A DNA stretch of 64,000 bases from Roseovarius sp. S88 (GCF_037023735.1 NZ_CP146069.1:2707501-2771500); one strand, 5' to 3'; counted from the first letter of the stretch, positions 8,679 through 17,985 are shown. Translations and numbers: made by a program. The notes: generated from the letters alone by a model not told the origin.

Positions 8679-8693
8679 TTCGGATTATTCGAA
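8679..8693. promoter_or_regulatory. Predicted LysR-type box 2 (TTCG-N7-CGAA)
   Basis: A second dyad with a T-N11-A core (T8680, A8692), about 31 bases centre to centre from box 1, roughly three helical turns. It lies 20 bases before the lysR start codon. The paired, phased arrangement is that expected for a recognition site plus an activation or autoregulation site of a LysR tetramer. Confidence 0.5.
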
Positions 8694-8713
8694 TTATTGA
8701 CCGAGCCACTTTT

Positions 8714-9559
8714 ATGAACCTTGCCGCCGTCCAAACCTTTCTGTCCATCGTCGACACCGGAAGCCTTGTGCGGGCCTCACAAGAGCTGAACGTCACGCAA
8801 TCAACCGTCACAGCCCGGCTCAAGACGCTGGAAGACGCGTTGGGCCAGCAACTTCTCAATCGGCAGAAATCCGGCACGACTCTGACCCCTGCAGGCGCGA
8901 AATTCCTACGCTATGCGCGCACGATGACCGGGCTGTGGCGGCAGGCGAAATATGAGACCGCCCTGCCCGCTGGTCTGGCCTCGGTCTGCACTTTTGGCTG
9001 TGACCGAGAGCTGTGGCACGGGCCGGGACGGGCGTTTTTCAACGGCGTGGTGGGCGGGCGCGATGACATGGCGGTGGCAGTGCGTCAGGGCAGTGCGGCG
9101 GAATTGGAAAACTGGCTGGCCGAGGGGATGGTGGACGTTATCCTGACCTATGATCAGGTGGCGCGCGGGTCGCAGACGGTGCATCCGCTTCCTCCCGAAG
9201 AGCTGGTGCTTTATTCAGACCGGCCTGACACGCCAATCGACAATGATCCGCTTTACATCTTTGTCGATCACGGCGCGGAGTATCGCCAGCAGCATGATGA
9301 ATTTTACCACCATGCCGGAGTGGCACGGATCAGCTTTGACAGCTCCTGGTGGGCGTTACAGCACATGCTGGAACATGGCGGGTCTGCCTATCTGCCGCGC
9401 GCTTTGGCTGCGCCCTATGTAGAGCAGATGCGTTTGCATCTACCAGCAGAGGCACCGGTGTTTTACCGCAAGAAAAGCCTGATCGTGCGGGACACGGCGG
9501 CGCGCAACTGGACATGGTTTGCACCGCTGGTAGAGGCCTTGTCCGCGCCTGTGGCCTAA
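8714..9559 (+). CDS. LysR family transcriptional regulator (divergent from oxygenase operon)
   Basis: A 281-residue LysR regulator. The winged helix-turn-helix covers residues 1-60 (NLAAVQTFLSIVDTGSLVRA, then TQSTVTARLKTLEDALGQQL), followed by a shorter effector-binding domain. The effector domain contains DVILTYDQVARGSQTVHPLP and two Trp-rich segments and is divergent, giving no clue to the ligand. Divergence from the five-gene catabolic operon and the two T-N11-A dyads in the shared promoter region point to local control of that operon in response to its substrate or an intermediate. The first ATG matches the normal family start. Confidence 0.85.
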   Translation: MNLAAVQTFLSIVDTGSLVRASQELNVTQSTVTARLKTLEDALGQQLLNRQKSGTTLTPAGAKFLRYARTMTGLWRQAKYETALPAGLASVCTFGCDRELWHGPGRAFFNGVVGGRDDMAVAVRQGSAAELENWLAEGMVDVILTYDQVARGSQTVHPLPPEELVLYSDRPDTPIDNDPLYIFVDHGAEYRQQHDEFYHHAGVARISFDSSWWALQHMLEHGGSAYLPRALAAPYVEQMRLHLPAEAPVFYRKKSLIVRDTAARNWTWFAPLVEALSAPVA

Positions 9560-9627
9560 GTGCGTGCATCTTGCTTTGACTCTACCGCGCCTGCATGGTT
9601 CGCTGCGCGCGACAAAGGACCAAGACC

Positions 9628-11115
9628 ATGACCCATATCCTTGCCATTGATCAGGGCACAACCTCCAGCCGGGCGATCCTGTTTGACGATAAACTGAACG
9701 TCACCGCCACAGCACAAGAGGAATTCACCCAGCATTTCCCTAATTCCGGCTGGGTCGAGCATGATCCGGATGACATCTGGGCCACCACCGCCGCGACCTG
9801 TCGTAGCGTGATCGAACGTGCAGGCATCAATGCAACCGACATCGCCGCCATCGGCATCACCAATCAGCGAGAAACCACCCTTGTCTGGGATCGCACCACC
9901 GGCAAAGCCATTCACAACGCTATCGTCTGGCAGGACCGGCGCACGGCGGAGTTTTGTCGTACTTTGAAAGAGGCCGGGCACGAAGAGATGGTGACCGAGC
10001 GCACGGGGCTTTTGCTCGATCCGTATTTCTCGGGCACGAAACTGGCCTGGATCCTGGATCAGGTAGAGGGCGCGAAGGCCAAAGCCAAGGCGGGCGATCT
10101 GCTTTTCGGCACGGTCGATTGCTATCTCATCTGGAAGCTGACGGGCGGCAAGGTGCATGCCACAGATGCGACCAATGCCGCGCGCACGCTGCTTTATGAC
10201 ATCCGCAAAGGGGCCTGGAGCGAGGAGATTTGCACGCTATTGGATGTGCCCATGCAAATGCTGCCCGAAGTGCGCGACAGTGCGGCGGATTACGGCAGCA
10301 CGCGCGCGGATCTCTTTGGTCGCGAAATCCCGATCCTGGGCGTGGCGGGCGATCAGCAGGCCGCGACCGTGGGACAAGCCTGTTTCAGCCCGGGCATGAT
10401 GAAATCGACCTATGGGACGGGGTGTTTTGCGCTTTTGAACACTGGCGACACGCCGGTGCGGTCGCAAAACCGGTTGCTGACGACTATCGCCTATCAGTTA
10501 GACGGCAAGCCAACCTATGCACTGGAAGGGTCGATCTTTATCGCCGGGGCCGTTGTGCAATGGCTGCGGGACGAGCTGAAGGTCATTAAGGAGGCGGGCG
10601 AGACCCAAAGCCTGGCCGACGCGGCCGATCCCAATCAATCGCCCATTCTGGTGCCGGCTTTTACCGGGCTGGGCGCGCCTTATTGGAACCCTGATTGCCG
10701 TGGCGCACTTTATGGCATCACGCGGGGCACCGGGCCTGCGGAACTGGCGCGGGCCGCGCTGGAAAGCGTGGGGTTCCAAACCCGCGACCTGCTTGAGGCG
10801 ATGACCGCCGACTGGAGCGCATCGGGGACAGAGCAGGTTTTGCGGGTTGATGGCGGGATGAGCGCATCGAACTGGACGATGCAGTTTCTGGCGGATATCT
10901 CCGGCGCGCCGGTGGACCGACCGAAGGTGCTAGAAACCACGGCACTTGGAGCCGCTTGGCTCGCGGGCATGCAGGCTGGAGTTTATCCTGATCAGGCTGG
11001 GTTTGCAGAGGCCTGGGCTCTGGAGGCGCGATTTGAGCCAGCGATGGACAATGACCTCAGAGAAACGCGCTACGCCGCGTGGAAACGCGCTGTGGCGGCA
11101 ACGATGGCCGTGTAA
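9628..11115 (+). CDS. glpK: Glycerol kinase
   Basis: A 495-residue FGGY-family kinase that phosphorylates glycerol to sn-glycerol 3-phosphate in the cytoplasm. The N-terminus [19 protein letters not shown] is the phosphate-1 motif. [41 protein letters not shown], and [17 protein letters not shown] are signatures of glycerol kinase rather than xylulokinase. The start at 9628 was chosen because AAAGGA precedes it and it begins the conserved motif; an in-frame GTG further upstream would add residues not seen in the family. It stands alone here: no glpF, glpD or glpR is visible. Possible lipid- or osmolyte-derived glycerol use is inference. Confidence 0.95.
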   Translation: MTHILAIDQGTTSSRAILFDDKLNVTATAQEEFTQHFPNSGWVEHDPDDIWATTAATCRSVIERAGINATDIAAIGITNQRETTLVWDRTTGKAIHNAIVWQDRRTAEFCRTLKEAGHEEMVTERTGLLLDPYFSGTKLAWILDQVEGAKAKAKAGDLLFGTVDCYLIWKLTGGKVHATDATNAARTLLYDIRKGAWSEEICTLLDVPMQMLPEVRDSAADYGSTRADLFGREIPILGVAGDQQAATVGQACFSPGMMKSTYGTGCFALLNTGDTPVRSQNRLLTTIAYQLDGKPTYALEGSIFIAGAVVQWLRDELKVIKEAGETQSLADAADPNQSPILVPAFTGLGAPYWNPDCRGALYGITRGTGPAELARAALESVGFQTRDLLEAMTADWSASGTEQVLRVDGGMSASNWTMQFLADISGAPVDRPKVLETTALGAAWLAGMQAGVYPDQAGFAEAWALEARFEPAMDNDLRETRYAAWKRAVAATMAV

Positions 11116-11166
11116 TTGCAGAGAAATTCAATTTGACTTGATTTTAAACGCTATTTTTCAGACAAT

Positions 11167-12054
11167 ATGAAAATGGCGATCAAAATTGACATGCTTCGTT
11201 GTTTTCTGACCGTGGCCGACCGCGGCAACCTGAGTGATGCGGCCAAGGAGCTTGGACGCACGCCCTCTGCGGTGTCGATGATGTTGCAACAACTGGAGGA
11301 TCACATCGGTGCACCGCTGTTCAAACCGGGGCGCAAGTCGCACCTGACCCGGCTGGGCGAGTTGGTGCGCATTGAAGCCAAACGAGAGCTCAATCATTTC
11401 GACCGCACTGTGGCTGCGATTGAGGGGCTGTCGCGCGCCGAAGCGGGTCATGTGCGGTTGGCTGTGACGCCCTCAGTGGCCAAGGTTCTGATGCCGCATG
11501 TCCTGCGCAGCTTTGCCAATCACCATCCGGATGTGCGCATCGGCATGCGCGACATTGACAGCGCCAGCATCGGCCACGAGCTTCAGGCAGGGCGCGTCGA
11601 TATTGCACTGGCCAGCCTGCGTCCGATGCCACGGTTCGAACGACACTTGCTGTTCTCTGACCGGTTTGGTGTCATCTGTCCCGCAGATCATCCTTTGACA
11701 AAAAACTGGGACGATCTGGGTTGGTCCGACCTTCAGGACACGCCTTTCATTGCCAATGATCTGGGGCAATTGATCCCTGATCCAGAATTTCGCCGCATTC
11801 AGGATAGCGCCACGCTACATGTCCGAAACACAGCTTCGATCCTGAGCCTTGTGCGCGCAGGTATGGGCGTGACCGTCTTGCCGGAATTGGCCGCGTTTGA
11901 TGCTGGTGATGACCTGACATTCTTACCGCTGTCGGACAAAACGCTCCGGCGTGAGATTTGGATGCTGACACCGCCGGATCAGGACATGTCCCCTGCCGCG
12001 GTGGCTTTGGCAGAGGTCATTCGCAATCAGAACATTCGCCTTGCGCATGTCTGA
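11167..12054 (+). CDS. LysR family transcriptional regulator
   Basis: A 295-residue LysR protein. The helix-turn-helix lies in residues 8-65 (MLRCFLTVADRGNLSDAAKE, then TPSAVSMMLQQLEDHIGAPL). The ligand-binding domain includes GHVRLAVTPSVAKVLMPHVL and GRVDIALASLRPMPRF. It is encoded 97 bases before, and in the same direction as, the aldehyde dehydrogenase-dipeptidase-racemase operon, so it probably controls that cluster. The effector may be the amino acid-like substrate. A run of AT-rich sequence in 12055-12151 is the likely promoter region of the operon. The ATG at 11167 is followed closely by two further in-frame ATGs, so the exact start is uncertain by a few residues. Confidence 0.85.
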   Translation: MKMAIKIDMLRCFLTVADRGNLSDAAKELGRTPSAVSMMLQQLEDHIGAPLFKPGRKSHLTRLGELVRIEAKRELNHFDRTVAAIEGLSRAEAGHVRLAVTPSVAKVLMPHVLRSFANHHPDVRIGMRDIDSASIGHELQAGRVDIALASLRPMPRFERHLLFSDRFGVICPADHPLTKNWDDLGWSDLQDTPFIANDLGQLIPDPEFRRIQDSATLHVRNTASILSLVRAGMGVTVLPELAAFDAGDDLTFLPLSDKTLRREIWMLTPPDQDMSPAAVALAEVIRNQNIRLAHV

Positions 12055-12151
12055 ATACAGATAATCTGAAATTTCCTAAACAATTTCTCGTTTGCCTTAA
12101 TTCACAGGATCAGAAAAAAGTGAAACTCCACCACTCACGGGATGACATCAC

Positions 12152-13603
12152 ATGGCTGAGCTGAAACAGAACTATATCGCAGGGAACTGGGTCAGCGGCC
12201 CATCAGAGGTCGAGAACCGCAATCCTTCTGATCTGAGCGACGTGATCGGCCACTTTACGCAGGCCAGCCGCGCGCAGTTGAATGATGCCATTGCCGCCGC
12301 CAAGGAGGCGCAAATCACCTGGGCCGCCTATGGGCTGGAGCGCAAACAGGCGGTGCTGCACGCCATCGGCACCGAGATGATGGCGCGGGCCGAGGAACTG
12401 GGCACGCTTCTGAGCCGCGAAGAGGGCAAGCCTTTTGCAGAGGGCAAAGGCGAGGTCTATCGCGCGGGGCAGTTTTTCACCTATTACGCGCATGAAGTGC
12501 TGCGCCAGTTGGGCGAGAATGCCGACTCCGTGCGTCCCGACATCGAAATCGATGTACGCCGCGAGCCGGTGGGCACCGTGGCGATCATCAGCCCCTGGAA
12601 TTTCCCAACGGCAACAGCAAGCTGGAAGATTGCCCCGGCTCTGGCCTATGGCAATGCGGTGATCTGGAAACCGGCCAATATCACGCCAGCCTCGGCGGTG
12701 GCCTTGACGGAGATTATTGCCAAACAGGACATTCCGCCGGGGCTCTTTCAGCTTGTGATGGGGGCCGGTGGTGAGATTGGTCAGGCTCTGATTGAAAGTC
12801 CTGAAATCAATGCGATTTCTTTTACCGGCTCCGTGCCGGTGGGGCGTCAGATCGCCTCAACAGCGGCGGCAAATTTCACCCGGCTGCAGCTTGAGATGGG
12901 GTCCAAGAACGCGCTGGCCGTGATGGAGGACGCCGATCTTGATCTTGCGGTCACTCTGGCCTTGGGCGGCGCATTTGGCGGCACGGGGCAGAAATGCACC
13001 GCATCCTCACGTCTTGTGGTGCATGAGGGCATCCACGATGCCTTTGTCGAGAAACTGGTCGCCGGAGCCAAGGCGATGAAAGTCGGCCATGCGCTGGAAG
13101 ACGGCACGCAGATGGGGCCGGTGGTTTCCGAGCAGCAGCTGAACGAAAACCTGGCCTATGTTGATCTGGGCAAATCCGAGGGGGCAGAGCTCGCTTGTGG
13201 TGGTGCACGGCTGGAGATGCTGCATGACGGCTTCTACATGTCCCCAGGCGTTTTTCTGAATAGCACCAATGACATGCGCATCAACCGCGAAGAAATGTTC
13301 GCGCCGCTCACAGCGGTGATCAAGGTCGCGGGCTATGACGAGGCGTTAAGCGTTGTGAATGACACGAATTTTGGCCTGACCTCAGGCATTGTCACCACAT
13401 CCCTCGCCCGTGCCAACCACTTCCGTCGGAATGCGCAAACCGGTGTGGTCACAGTGAACCTACCCACCGCAGGCACCGATTATCACGTGCAGTTCGGCGG
13501 GCGCGGCGATAGCTCTTATGGCCCGCGTGAACAGGGCATTCATGCGCGCGAATTCTATACAGTGGTCAAGACGGCCTATATCTCATCAGGGGTGCCAAAA
13601 TGA
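12152..13603 (+). CDS. Aldehyde dehydrogenase, ketoglutarate-semialdehyde type
   Basis: A 483-residue NAD(P)-dependent aldehyde dehydrogenase. IISPWNFPTATASWKIAPAL, SFTGSVPVGRQIAS, the general base in LQLEMGSKNALAV and the nucleophile in GQKCTASSRL are intact. The LEMGSKN form rather than LELGGKS is typical of the group including alpha-ketoglutaric semialdehyde dehydrogenase, the last enzyme of hydroxyproline, pentose and glucarate breakdown. Its partnership with a proline racemase-family protein downstream favours a hydroxyproline-like pathway. It is the first gene of a five-gene operon; its stop overlaps the next start by 4 bases (ATGA). Confidence 0.85.
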   Translation: MAELKQNYIAGNWVSGPSEVENRNPSDLSDVIGHFTQASRAQLNDAIAAAKEAQITWAAYGLERKQAVLHAIGTEMMARAEELGTLLSREEGKPFAEGKGEVYRAGQFFTYYAHEVLRQLGENADSVRPDIEIDVRREPVGTVAIISPWNFPTATASWKIAPALAYGNAVIWKPANITPASAVALTEIIAKQDIPPGLFQLVMGAGGEIGQALIESPEINAISFTGSVPVGRQIASTAAANFTRLQLEMGSKNALAVMEDADLDLAVTLALGGAFGGTGQKCTASSRLVVHEGIHDAFVEKLVAGAKAMKVGHALEDGTQMGPVVSEQQLNENLAYVDLGKSEGAELACGGARLEMLHDGFYMSPGVFLNSTNDMRINREEMFAPLTAVIKVAGYDEALSVVNDTNFGLTSGIVTTSLARANHFRRNAQTGVVTVNLPTAGTDYHVQFGGRGDSSYGPREQGIHAREFYTVVKTAYISSGVPK

Positions 13604-14583
13604 CCTATCGCATCGACTGCCTTCAATATTGCAACTGGTCGGAAGACATCTTTCGCCAGATGCGAGAGGGCGGGCTTGATGCGGTGCACGTCACCATTTC
13701 CTACCACGAAAATTTCCGCGAAACGGTTCTGAATGTGGAACAGTGGAACCGGTGGTTCGAACAACATCCTGATCTGATCATGAAGGGTCGCTGGGCCAGT
13801 GATGTGAAACTGGCCCATGACACCGGACGCACGGCGATTTTCTTTGGCTTTCAGAACCCCTCGCCGATTGAGGACGACATCGGCCTCGTTGAAGTCTGGC
13901 ACGACCTAGGCGCGCGGTTTATGCAACTGACTTATAACAACCAGTCGCTTCTCGCGACGGGATGTTACGAGGACGAGGACCCCGGCCTCACGCGCATGGG
14001 CAAGCAGGTGATCCGAGAGATGAACCGCGTGGGGCTTGTTGTTGACATGTCGCATTCCGCCGACCGGTCGACCATTGAGGCGGCGGACCATTCCGAGCGG
14101 CCTATCGCGATCACCCATGCCAACCCGTTTGACTGGCATGCCGCGCGCCGCAACAAACCCGATGACGTGATCCGCGCCGTGGTGCAAAATGGCGGGATGA
14201 TGGGCTTTTCGATCTATCCGCATCACCTGGCCGGGGGCAGCGACTGCACGCTCAAAGGGTTCTGTCAGATGATTGCCGACACTGCGGAACGCTATGGCGT
14301 TCAGCATTTCGGCATCGGGTCTGACCTGTGTCAGAACCAGCCTGACAGCGTGGTGGAATGGATGCGCGTGGGACGCTGGACCAAGGAAATCGACTATGGC
14401 GAAGGCTCTGCCGCCAATCCGGGCTTTCCCAAGCAACCTTACTGGTTCCACACCAATGCCGATTTTCCGCGACTGGAAGAGGGGCTGAAAGAGGTGGGCT
14501 TTAACGCGCGGGAAATTGCGGACATTATGGGGGACAACTGGTTCCGGTTCTTTGAGAAAAACTTTGTGCCGTCAGATGGTTGA
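13600..14583 (+). CDS. Membrane dipeptidase (renal dipeptidase family M19), zinc amidohydrolase
   Basis: A 327-residue protein of the M19 dipeptidase family. GLDAVHVTISYHENF occupies the usual site of the first metal motif but reads H-x-T rather than H-x-D. Later segments are FMQLTYNNQSLLATG, GLVVDMSHSADRSTIEAA, ITHANPFDWHAARRNKPDDV and FGIGSDLCQNQP, which contain the expected metal- and substrate-binding His and Asp residues. Family members hydrolyse dipeptides with a D- or dehydro-residue at the C-terminus, and some act on N-acyl or cyclic amides. Placement between a semialdehyde dehydrogenase and a racemase-like enzyme suggests it releases or opens an unusual proline derivative. No signal peptide is seen, so it is probably cytoplasmic. 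Confidence 0.85.
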   Translation: MTYRIDCLQYCNWSEDIFRQMREGGLDAVHVTISYHENFRETVLNVEQWNRWFEQHPDLIMKGRWASDVKLAHDTGRTAIFFGFQNPSPIEDDIGLVEVWHDLGARFMQLTYNNQSLLATGCYEDEDPGLTRMGKQVIREMNRVGLVVDMSHSADRSTIEAADHSERPIAITHANPFDWHAARRNKPDDVIRAVVQNGGMMGFSIYPHHLAGGSDCTLKGFCQMIADTAERYGVQHFGIGSDLCQNQPDSVVEWMRVGRWTKEIDYGEGSAANPGFPKQPYWFHTNADFPRLEEGLKEVGFNAREIADIMGDNWFRFFEKNFVPSDG

Positions 14584-16255
14584 AGTGATCCCACCTCGCG
14601 ACCCCAATGAGGTCATGACGCTGGCGCGGCTTGGCTCGGCGCATCAGTGTCGGCTGAGCTTTATGCGGCAATTGTTGCGGCGGCTGAGCCGTGAGGCGTG
14701 GAAATTTGACGTCCCTGTCTTCGACATTGACGCAAATGGGGAGGGCCACGCGGTCTACACGGCCAAGGGGCCGGACCGCACCTATTCCTTGTTGGCCTTT
14801 GCCCATGATCTGCCCCCCGAGCAGCGCTCTGACCGGGTGATTGCGACTGCTTGGGATGCCACGTTCACCCTGTTTGACGGCGTGCCAACGCAAGATGATA
14901 TCACGCGGCTGTCGCAAAACGTGCCCTTGCAAGAGGCCGGACGCGTCAGCGACCGCGAGTTGAGCCTGTCGCGCGCCAACCGGTCTGTGCGGCTATGGGA
15001 TCACGTGGTTGAGGCGCTGGCCTCGGGGCAACAGCCGGATGAGACCAAAGTGGGCGATGTCGGATATCTGATGCGCACCACCGCCGTCTATGGTTCGGGC
15101 AAGTTCGGCGCGGCGGACCGCGAGCAAACACGCCACCGTCCGGAATGTGCTGGCCCCTTTCAGATCGAGATGCTGTCGGTGTTTCTGACCCGCGCTTTCG
15201 TGATGGATCTCGTCGAGCATATGGCCCGTATGAGAGCACCCGAAAGGGCTGTGCCGCTCGACCCGAACCTGCGGCGACGGTTTGGCATTGGCAATTCCAC
15301 TGGCCTCGGCATGGCGCCGTTTCTGGTCACCCATCCTGCCTTGCTCAACGCCTGGATTGCCGCGCGCGAAGAGGCGCTGTCCCGGGTGCGGTCCCTGCCT
15401 GAGGCCACAGTGACAGACGTGCAGGCCCTTCGTCGCTTTGTTGCGCGCGCCAAAATTCATGCGAATGCATGGAGGTCAGAACATCCCCTTCAAATCAAGA
15501 AGTTAAACGCATTACGCTCGGATATGGCGGCGCTGCAGGCGCATGTGGAAACGGTTGATCTGACCTCTGATCAACCCTGGAACCGGCTTTGGGTCTGGGC
15601 GCAGGCTGAATTGTCCTTGGAAGGGCAGGAACAGCTGGCCGCACTGCTGCTAGAGCCGTATGGTGACCTTGTTGACGGGTTGACCGATTGCATGGCCACT
15701 GACGAGCATATGACCTTTCCGATTGACGGCACAATGTCCGTGGCCACGTTGCAAACCATCCTTGAGGATGTCTATGGCTGGGCGCTGGATATTGATTGGG
15801 ACACGCCGGAGAGCCACGCGCGCGTTTGGTATGTGTCAGAGGCCAAGCTGGAGCCGCGCCTTGGCGAGCGGTTTGAAGAGCCGATTGAGCCTTATGAGCA
15901 ACCTCTTGGTCCGGGACGAGATGCGACACGTCTTTACACGGCGCTGAAACAGACCGACGAGACCACCGTGGCAGCCTTCCTTCTGGCCCATCCCGAGCAT
16001 CGCCATGTGACCCGCCGCGCGCAAATCGCAGCACGCCTGCCTTACGCCGAAATCCGCGACAATACCCTGAGCGCCGAGATGTTGCCCATCGACATGCTGC
16101 GCCTGAAACTCAGTTTCTTTGGCGCTTGCCATTTCGATCCCCGCTCAGACCGCTGGCTCAGGATCAACATGTACCAGCACGCGCCCTTCCCCCACGAGTT
16201 GGCGCAGGCGAGCGACGACTGGACCTTGCCGCCTCTGCCCATTGCGGCGCAATGA
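14576..16255 (+). CDS. Unrecognised 559-residue protein in the racemase/dipeptidase operon
   Basis: I do not recognise this protein. It is soluble-looking, with no signal peptide or membrane segments and many charged residues. Conspicuous stretches are LARLGSAHQCRLSFMRQLLR, the acidic region after FDVPVFDIDANG, GYLMRTTAVYGSGKFGAAD, FQIEMLSVFLTRAFVMDLVE, GIGNSTGLGMAPFLVTHP and WYVSEAKLEPRLGERFEEP. The Gly-rich GSGKFG and GNSTGLGM segments may be ligand-binding. I chose the ATG at 14576, giving an 8-base overlap with the dipeptidase, over one at 14516 deep inside it. The downstream gene starts by a 4-base overlap. This coupling on both sides shows it is a full member of the operon. It may supply a missing enzymatic step, but no reaction can be assigned. 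Confidence 0.8.
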   Translation: MVEVIPPRDPNEVMTLARLGSAHQCRLSFMRQLLRRLSREAWKFDVPVFDIDANGEGHAVYTAKGPDRTYSLLAFAHDLPPEQRSDRVIATAWDATFTLFDGVPTQDDITRLSQNVPLQEAGRVSDRELSLSRANRSVRLWDHVVEALASGQQPDETKVGDVGYLMRTTAVYGSGKFGAADREQTRHRPECAGPFQIEMLSVFLTRAFVMDLVEHMARMRAPERAVPLDPNLRRRFGIGNSTGLGMAPFLVTHPALLNAWIAAREEALSRVRSLPEATVTDVQALRRFVARAKIHANAWRSEHPLQIKKLNALRSDMAALQAHVETVDLTSDQPWNRLWVWAQAELSLEGQEQLAALLLEPYGDLVDGLTDCMATDEHMTFPIDGTMSVATLQTILEDVYGWALDIDWDTPESHARVWYVSEAKLEPRLGERFEEPIEPYEQPLGPGRDATRLYTALKQTDETTVAAFLLAHPEHRHVTRRAQIAARLPYAEIRDNTLSAEMLPIDMLRLKLSFFGACHFDPRSDRWLRINMYQHAPFPHELAQASDDWTLPPLPIAAQ

Positions 16256-16917
16256 GCTGGTCCCTGAACGAGGTGGAAGGTCTCGCGCGTAAGGCCGCGC
16301 GAGGCGCGGGCTATAGCTGGGGGCTGGCAGAAGAAGCAGGCAAGGCCACACGCTGGACCTCTGCCGCAGGATGGCCGGGCGCTGCAGCGTTGGCCCAGCT
16401 TTTGACGCAGACCGATGGCGTTGCCACATCTGAGTTGGGACCTGCTTCGCTTTCAAAGACCTGGACGGCCAAAAGTGGCGCGCTCTGCCCGATTACGACC
16501 GGTGCCGTGTTGTGTGATCTGGCCTCTGACTGGGCCAATGGTGCGTCTTTGTCGCTTGGCCCTGTGCTGCAGCCTATGCTTTTGATCCCTTACGCGGTTT
16601 GGGCTGCTGATCGCACCGGTGCGGCGCTGTCCCTCAGCTGGGAAGGCCTGACACTCACCCGCGCGGATGGTGAGACCTATCTTGATGACCCAAAGAATGC
16701 GCGGCAAACGTCAAGGGCAGAGTGGGTGCGCCTGTCGCCTGCGACCATCCCAGAGGTCAAACCCACGCTAGGCGCGCGGCTGACCCGCTGTTACCGCGCG
16801 GACATGTCAGCAGAAACGACCGCCACTCTGACGGCCTTCGCCCAGCGCACCTATGCGCCTGAAACCGAGGAAAGCCGTCTCAGCGGCGCTGGCGCGGGTC
16901 TGACGGACAATGACTGA
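16252..16917 (+). CDS. DUF3726 family protein
   Basis: A 221-residue protein of the DUF3726 type, recognised by its N-terminus SWSLNEVEGLARKAARGAGY, WGLAEEAGKATRWT, and the middle segment LCDLASDWANG. The function is unknown. A start at 16252 overlaps the preceding stop by 4 bases (ATGA) and matches the conserved N-terminus; in-frame ATGs further upstream are inside the preceding gene. The next gene follows after 12 bases. It is Ala- and Trp-rich without obvious metal motifs. It may form a complex with the 559-residue protein encoded just upstream, given their coupling. Confidence 0.75.
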   Translation: MSWSLNEVEGLARKAARGAGYSWGLAEEAGKATRWTSAAGWPGAAALAQLLTQTDGVATSELGPASLSKTWTAKSGALCPITTGAVLCDLASDWANGASLSLGPVLQPMLLIPYAVWAADRTGAALSLSWEGLTLTRADGETYLDDPKNARQTSRAEWVRLSPATIPEVKPTLGARLTRCYRADMSAETTATLTAFAQRTYAPETEESRLSGAGAGLTDND

Positions 16918-16929
16918 GCCGGGGGACAT

Positions 16930-17985
16930 ATGCGTACATCCCGAGTGATCACCGCTGTTGAGGCTCATGCCGAGGGCGAACCGGGGCGTGTCATCACCGC
17001 CGGTGCGCCAGTTTTGCAAGGCGAGACGGTGTTTGCGCAGATGCAGTACATGCAAACGCATGTAGATGATCTTCGCAAGCTCATGCTGCGCGAGCCGCGT
17101 GGGCAACCTGCACTCTGCGCCAACCTCATCGTGCCGCCCTGTCACCCCGATGCCGATGCCGGGTTCATCATCATGGAGCAGACGGAATATCCGCCCATGT
17201 CGGGATCGAACACAATCTGCGTGGTCACGGTCCTTTTGGAGACCGGCATGCTTTCGATGGTCGAGCCTGTGACTGAGCTGACCCTCGAAGCGCCGGCAGG
17301 GCTGATCCGCGTCAGAGCGGACTGCGCAGATGGCAAAGTCACGCGTGTCACGTTCAAGAATGTCCCGGCCTTTGCGATGCATCTGGACGCGTCGCTGGAG
17401 GTCGAGGGGCTGGGGCGCGTCGCCGTTGATATCGGATGGGGCGGGATGTTTTACGTGATGTCCGATGCCGATGCGCTCGGAGTATCCCTAGAGGCAGAGA
17501 ACGGCGCGCAGATTGTGCAGACATCCGAACGTATTCTCGCCGCTGCGAGAGAGCAACTGGGGGTGACGCATCCTGAAAACCCCGACATCACCGGCCCCAC
17601 GATCAGCCAGCTTTTTGGTGCGCCCACGAATCCCGACACGCATGGAAAGAACGCTGTCACCGTGTCCACCGGTGGGTTTGATCCGAAGCGGCCTCATGCC
17701 CTGCCCGGTACGCTGGATCGCTCGCCTTGCGGTACCGGCACTTGCGCGCGCATGGCGGTTCTGCACAAACGCGGCCTGCTTAAGGCGGGACAGGACTATG
17801 TGCATGCCGGGCCGCTGGGCACGACCTTTACAGGGCGGATTGAGGAGGTGACAGACGTGGCCGGATATGAGGCCATCGTGCCCACACTCTCCGGTCAGGG
17901 TTGGATCTATGGCACGTCGAACTATACGCTTGATCCAACCGATCCGTTTCAGGAAGGCTATACGATCGGAGATATCTGGGCCTAA
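16930..17985 (+). CDS. Proline racemase family enzyme, Ser/Cys type (probable hydroxyproline epimerase)
   Basis: A 351-residue proline racemase-superfamily protein. The N-terminal AVEAHAEGEPGRVI and C-terminal GTLDRSPCGTGTCARMAVL are diagnostic. The first active-site position, usually Cys in the MCGHG motif, is Ser91 (PPMSGSNTI), while the second, Cys267, is retained. In this superfamily Cys/Cys enzymes racemise proline or epimerise 4-hydroxyproline, and Cys/Thr ones dehydrate trans-3-hydroxyproline. Ser/Cys members have been linked to hydroxyproline epimerisation. It ends the operon, 10 bases before convergent ribE. No D-hydroxyproline oxidase or deaminase is nearby, so the full pathway is either split or different. 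Confidence 0.85.
   Translation: MRTSRVITAVEAHAEGEPGRVITAGAPVLQGETVFAQMQYMQTHVDDLRKLMLREPRGQPALCANLIVPPCHPDADAGFIIMEQTEYPPMSGSNTICVVTVLLETGMLSMVEPVTELTLEAPAGLIRVRADCADGKVTRVTFKNVPAFAMHLDASLEVEGLGRVAVDIGWGGMFYVMSDADALGVSLEAENGAQIVQTSERILAAAREQLGVTHPENPDITGPTISQLFGAPTNPDTHGKNAVTVSTGGFDPKRPHALPGTLDRSPCGTGTCARMAVLHKRGLLKAGQDYVHAGPLGTTFTGRIEEVTDVAGYEAIVPTLSGQGWIYGTSNYTLDPTDPFQEGYTIGDIWA

Noticed and set aside
9595..9627. Upstream GTG start for glpK
   Set aside because: It would add 11 residues before the conserved kinase start; the ribosome-binding site favours 9628.
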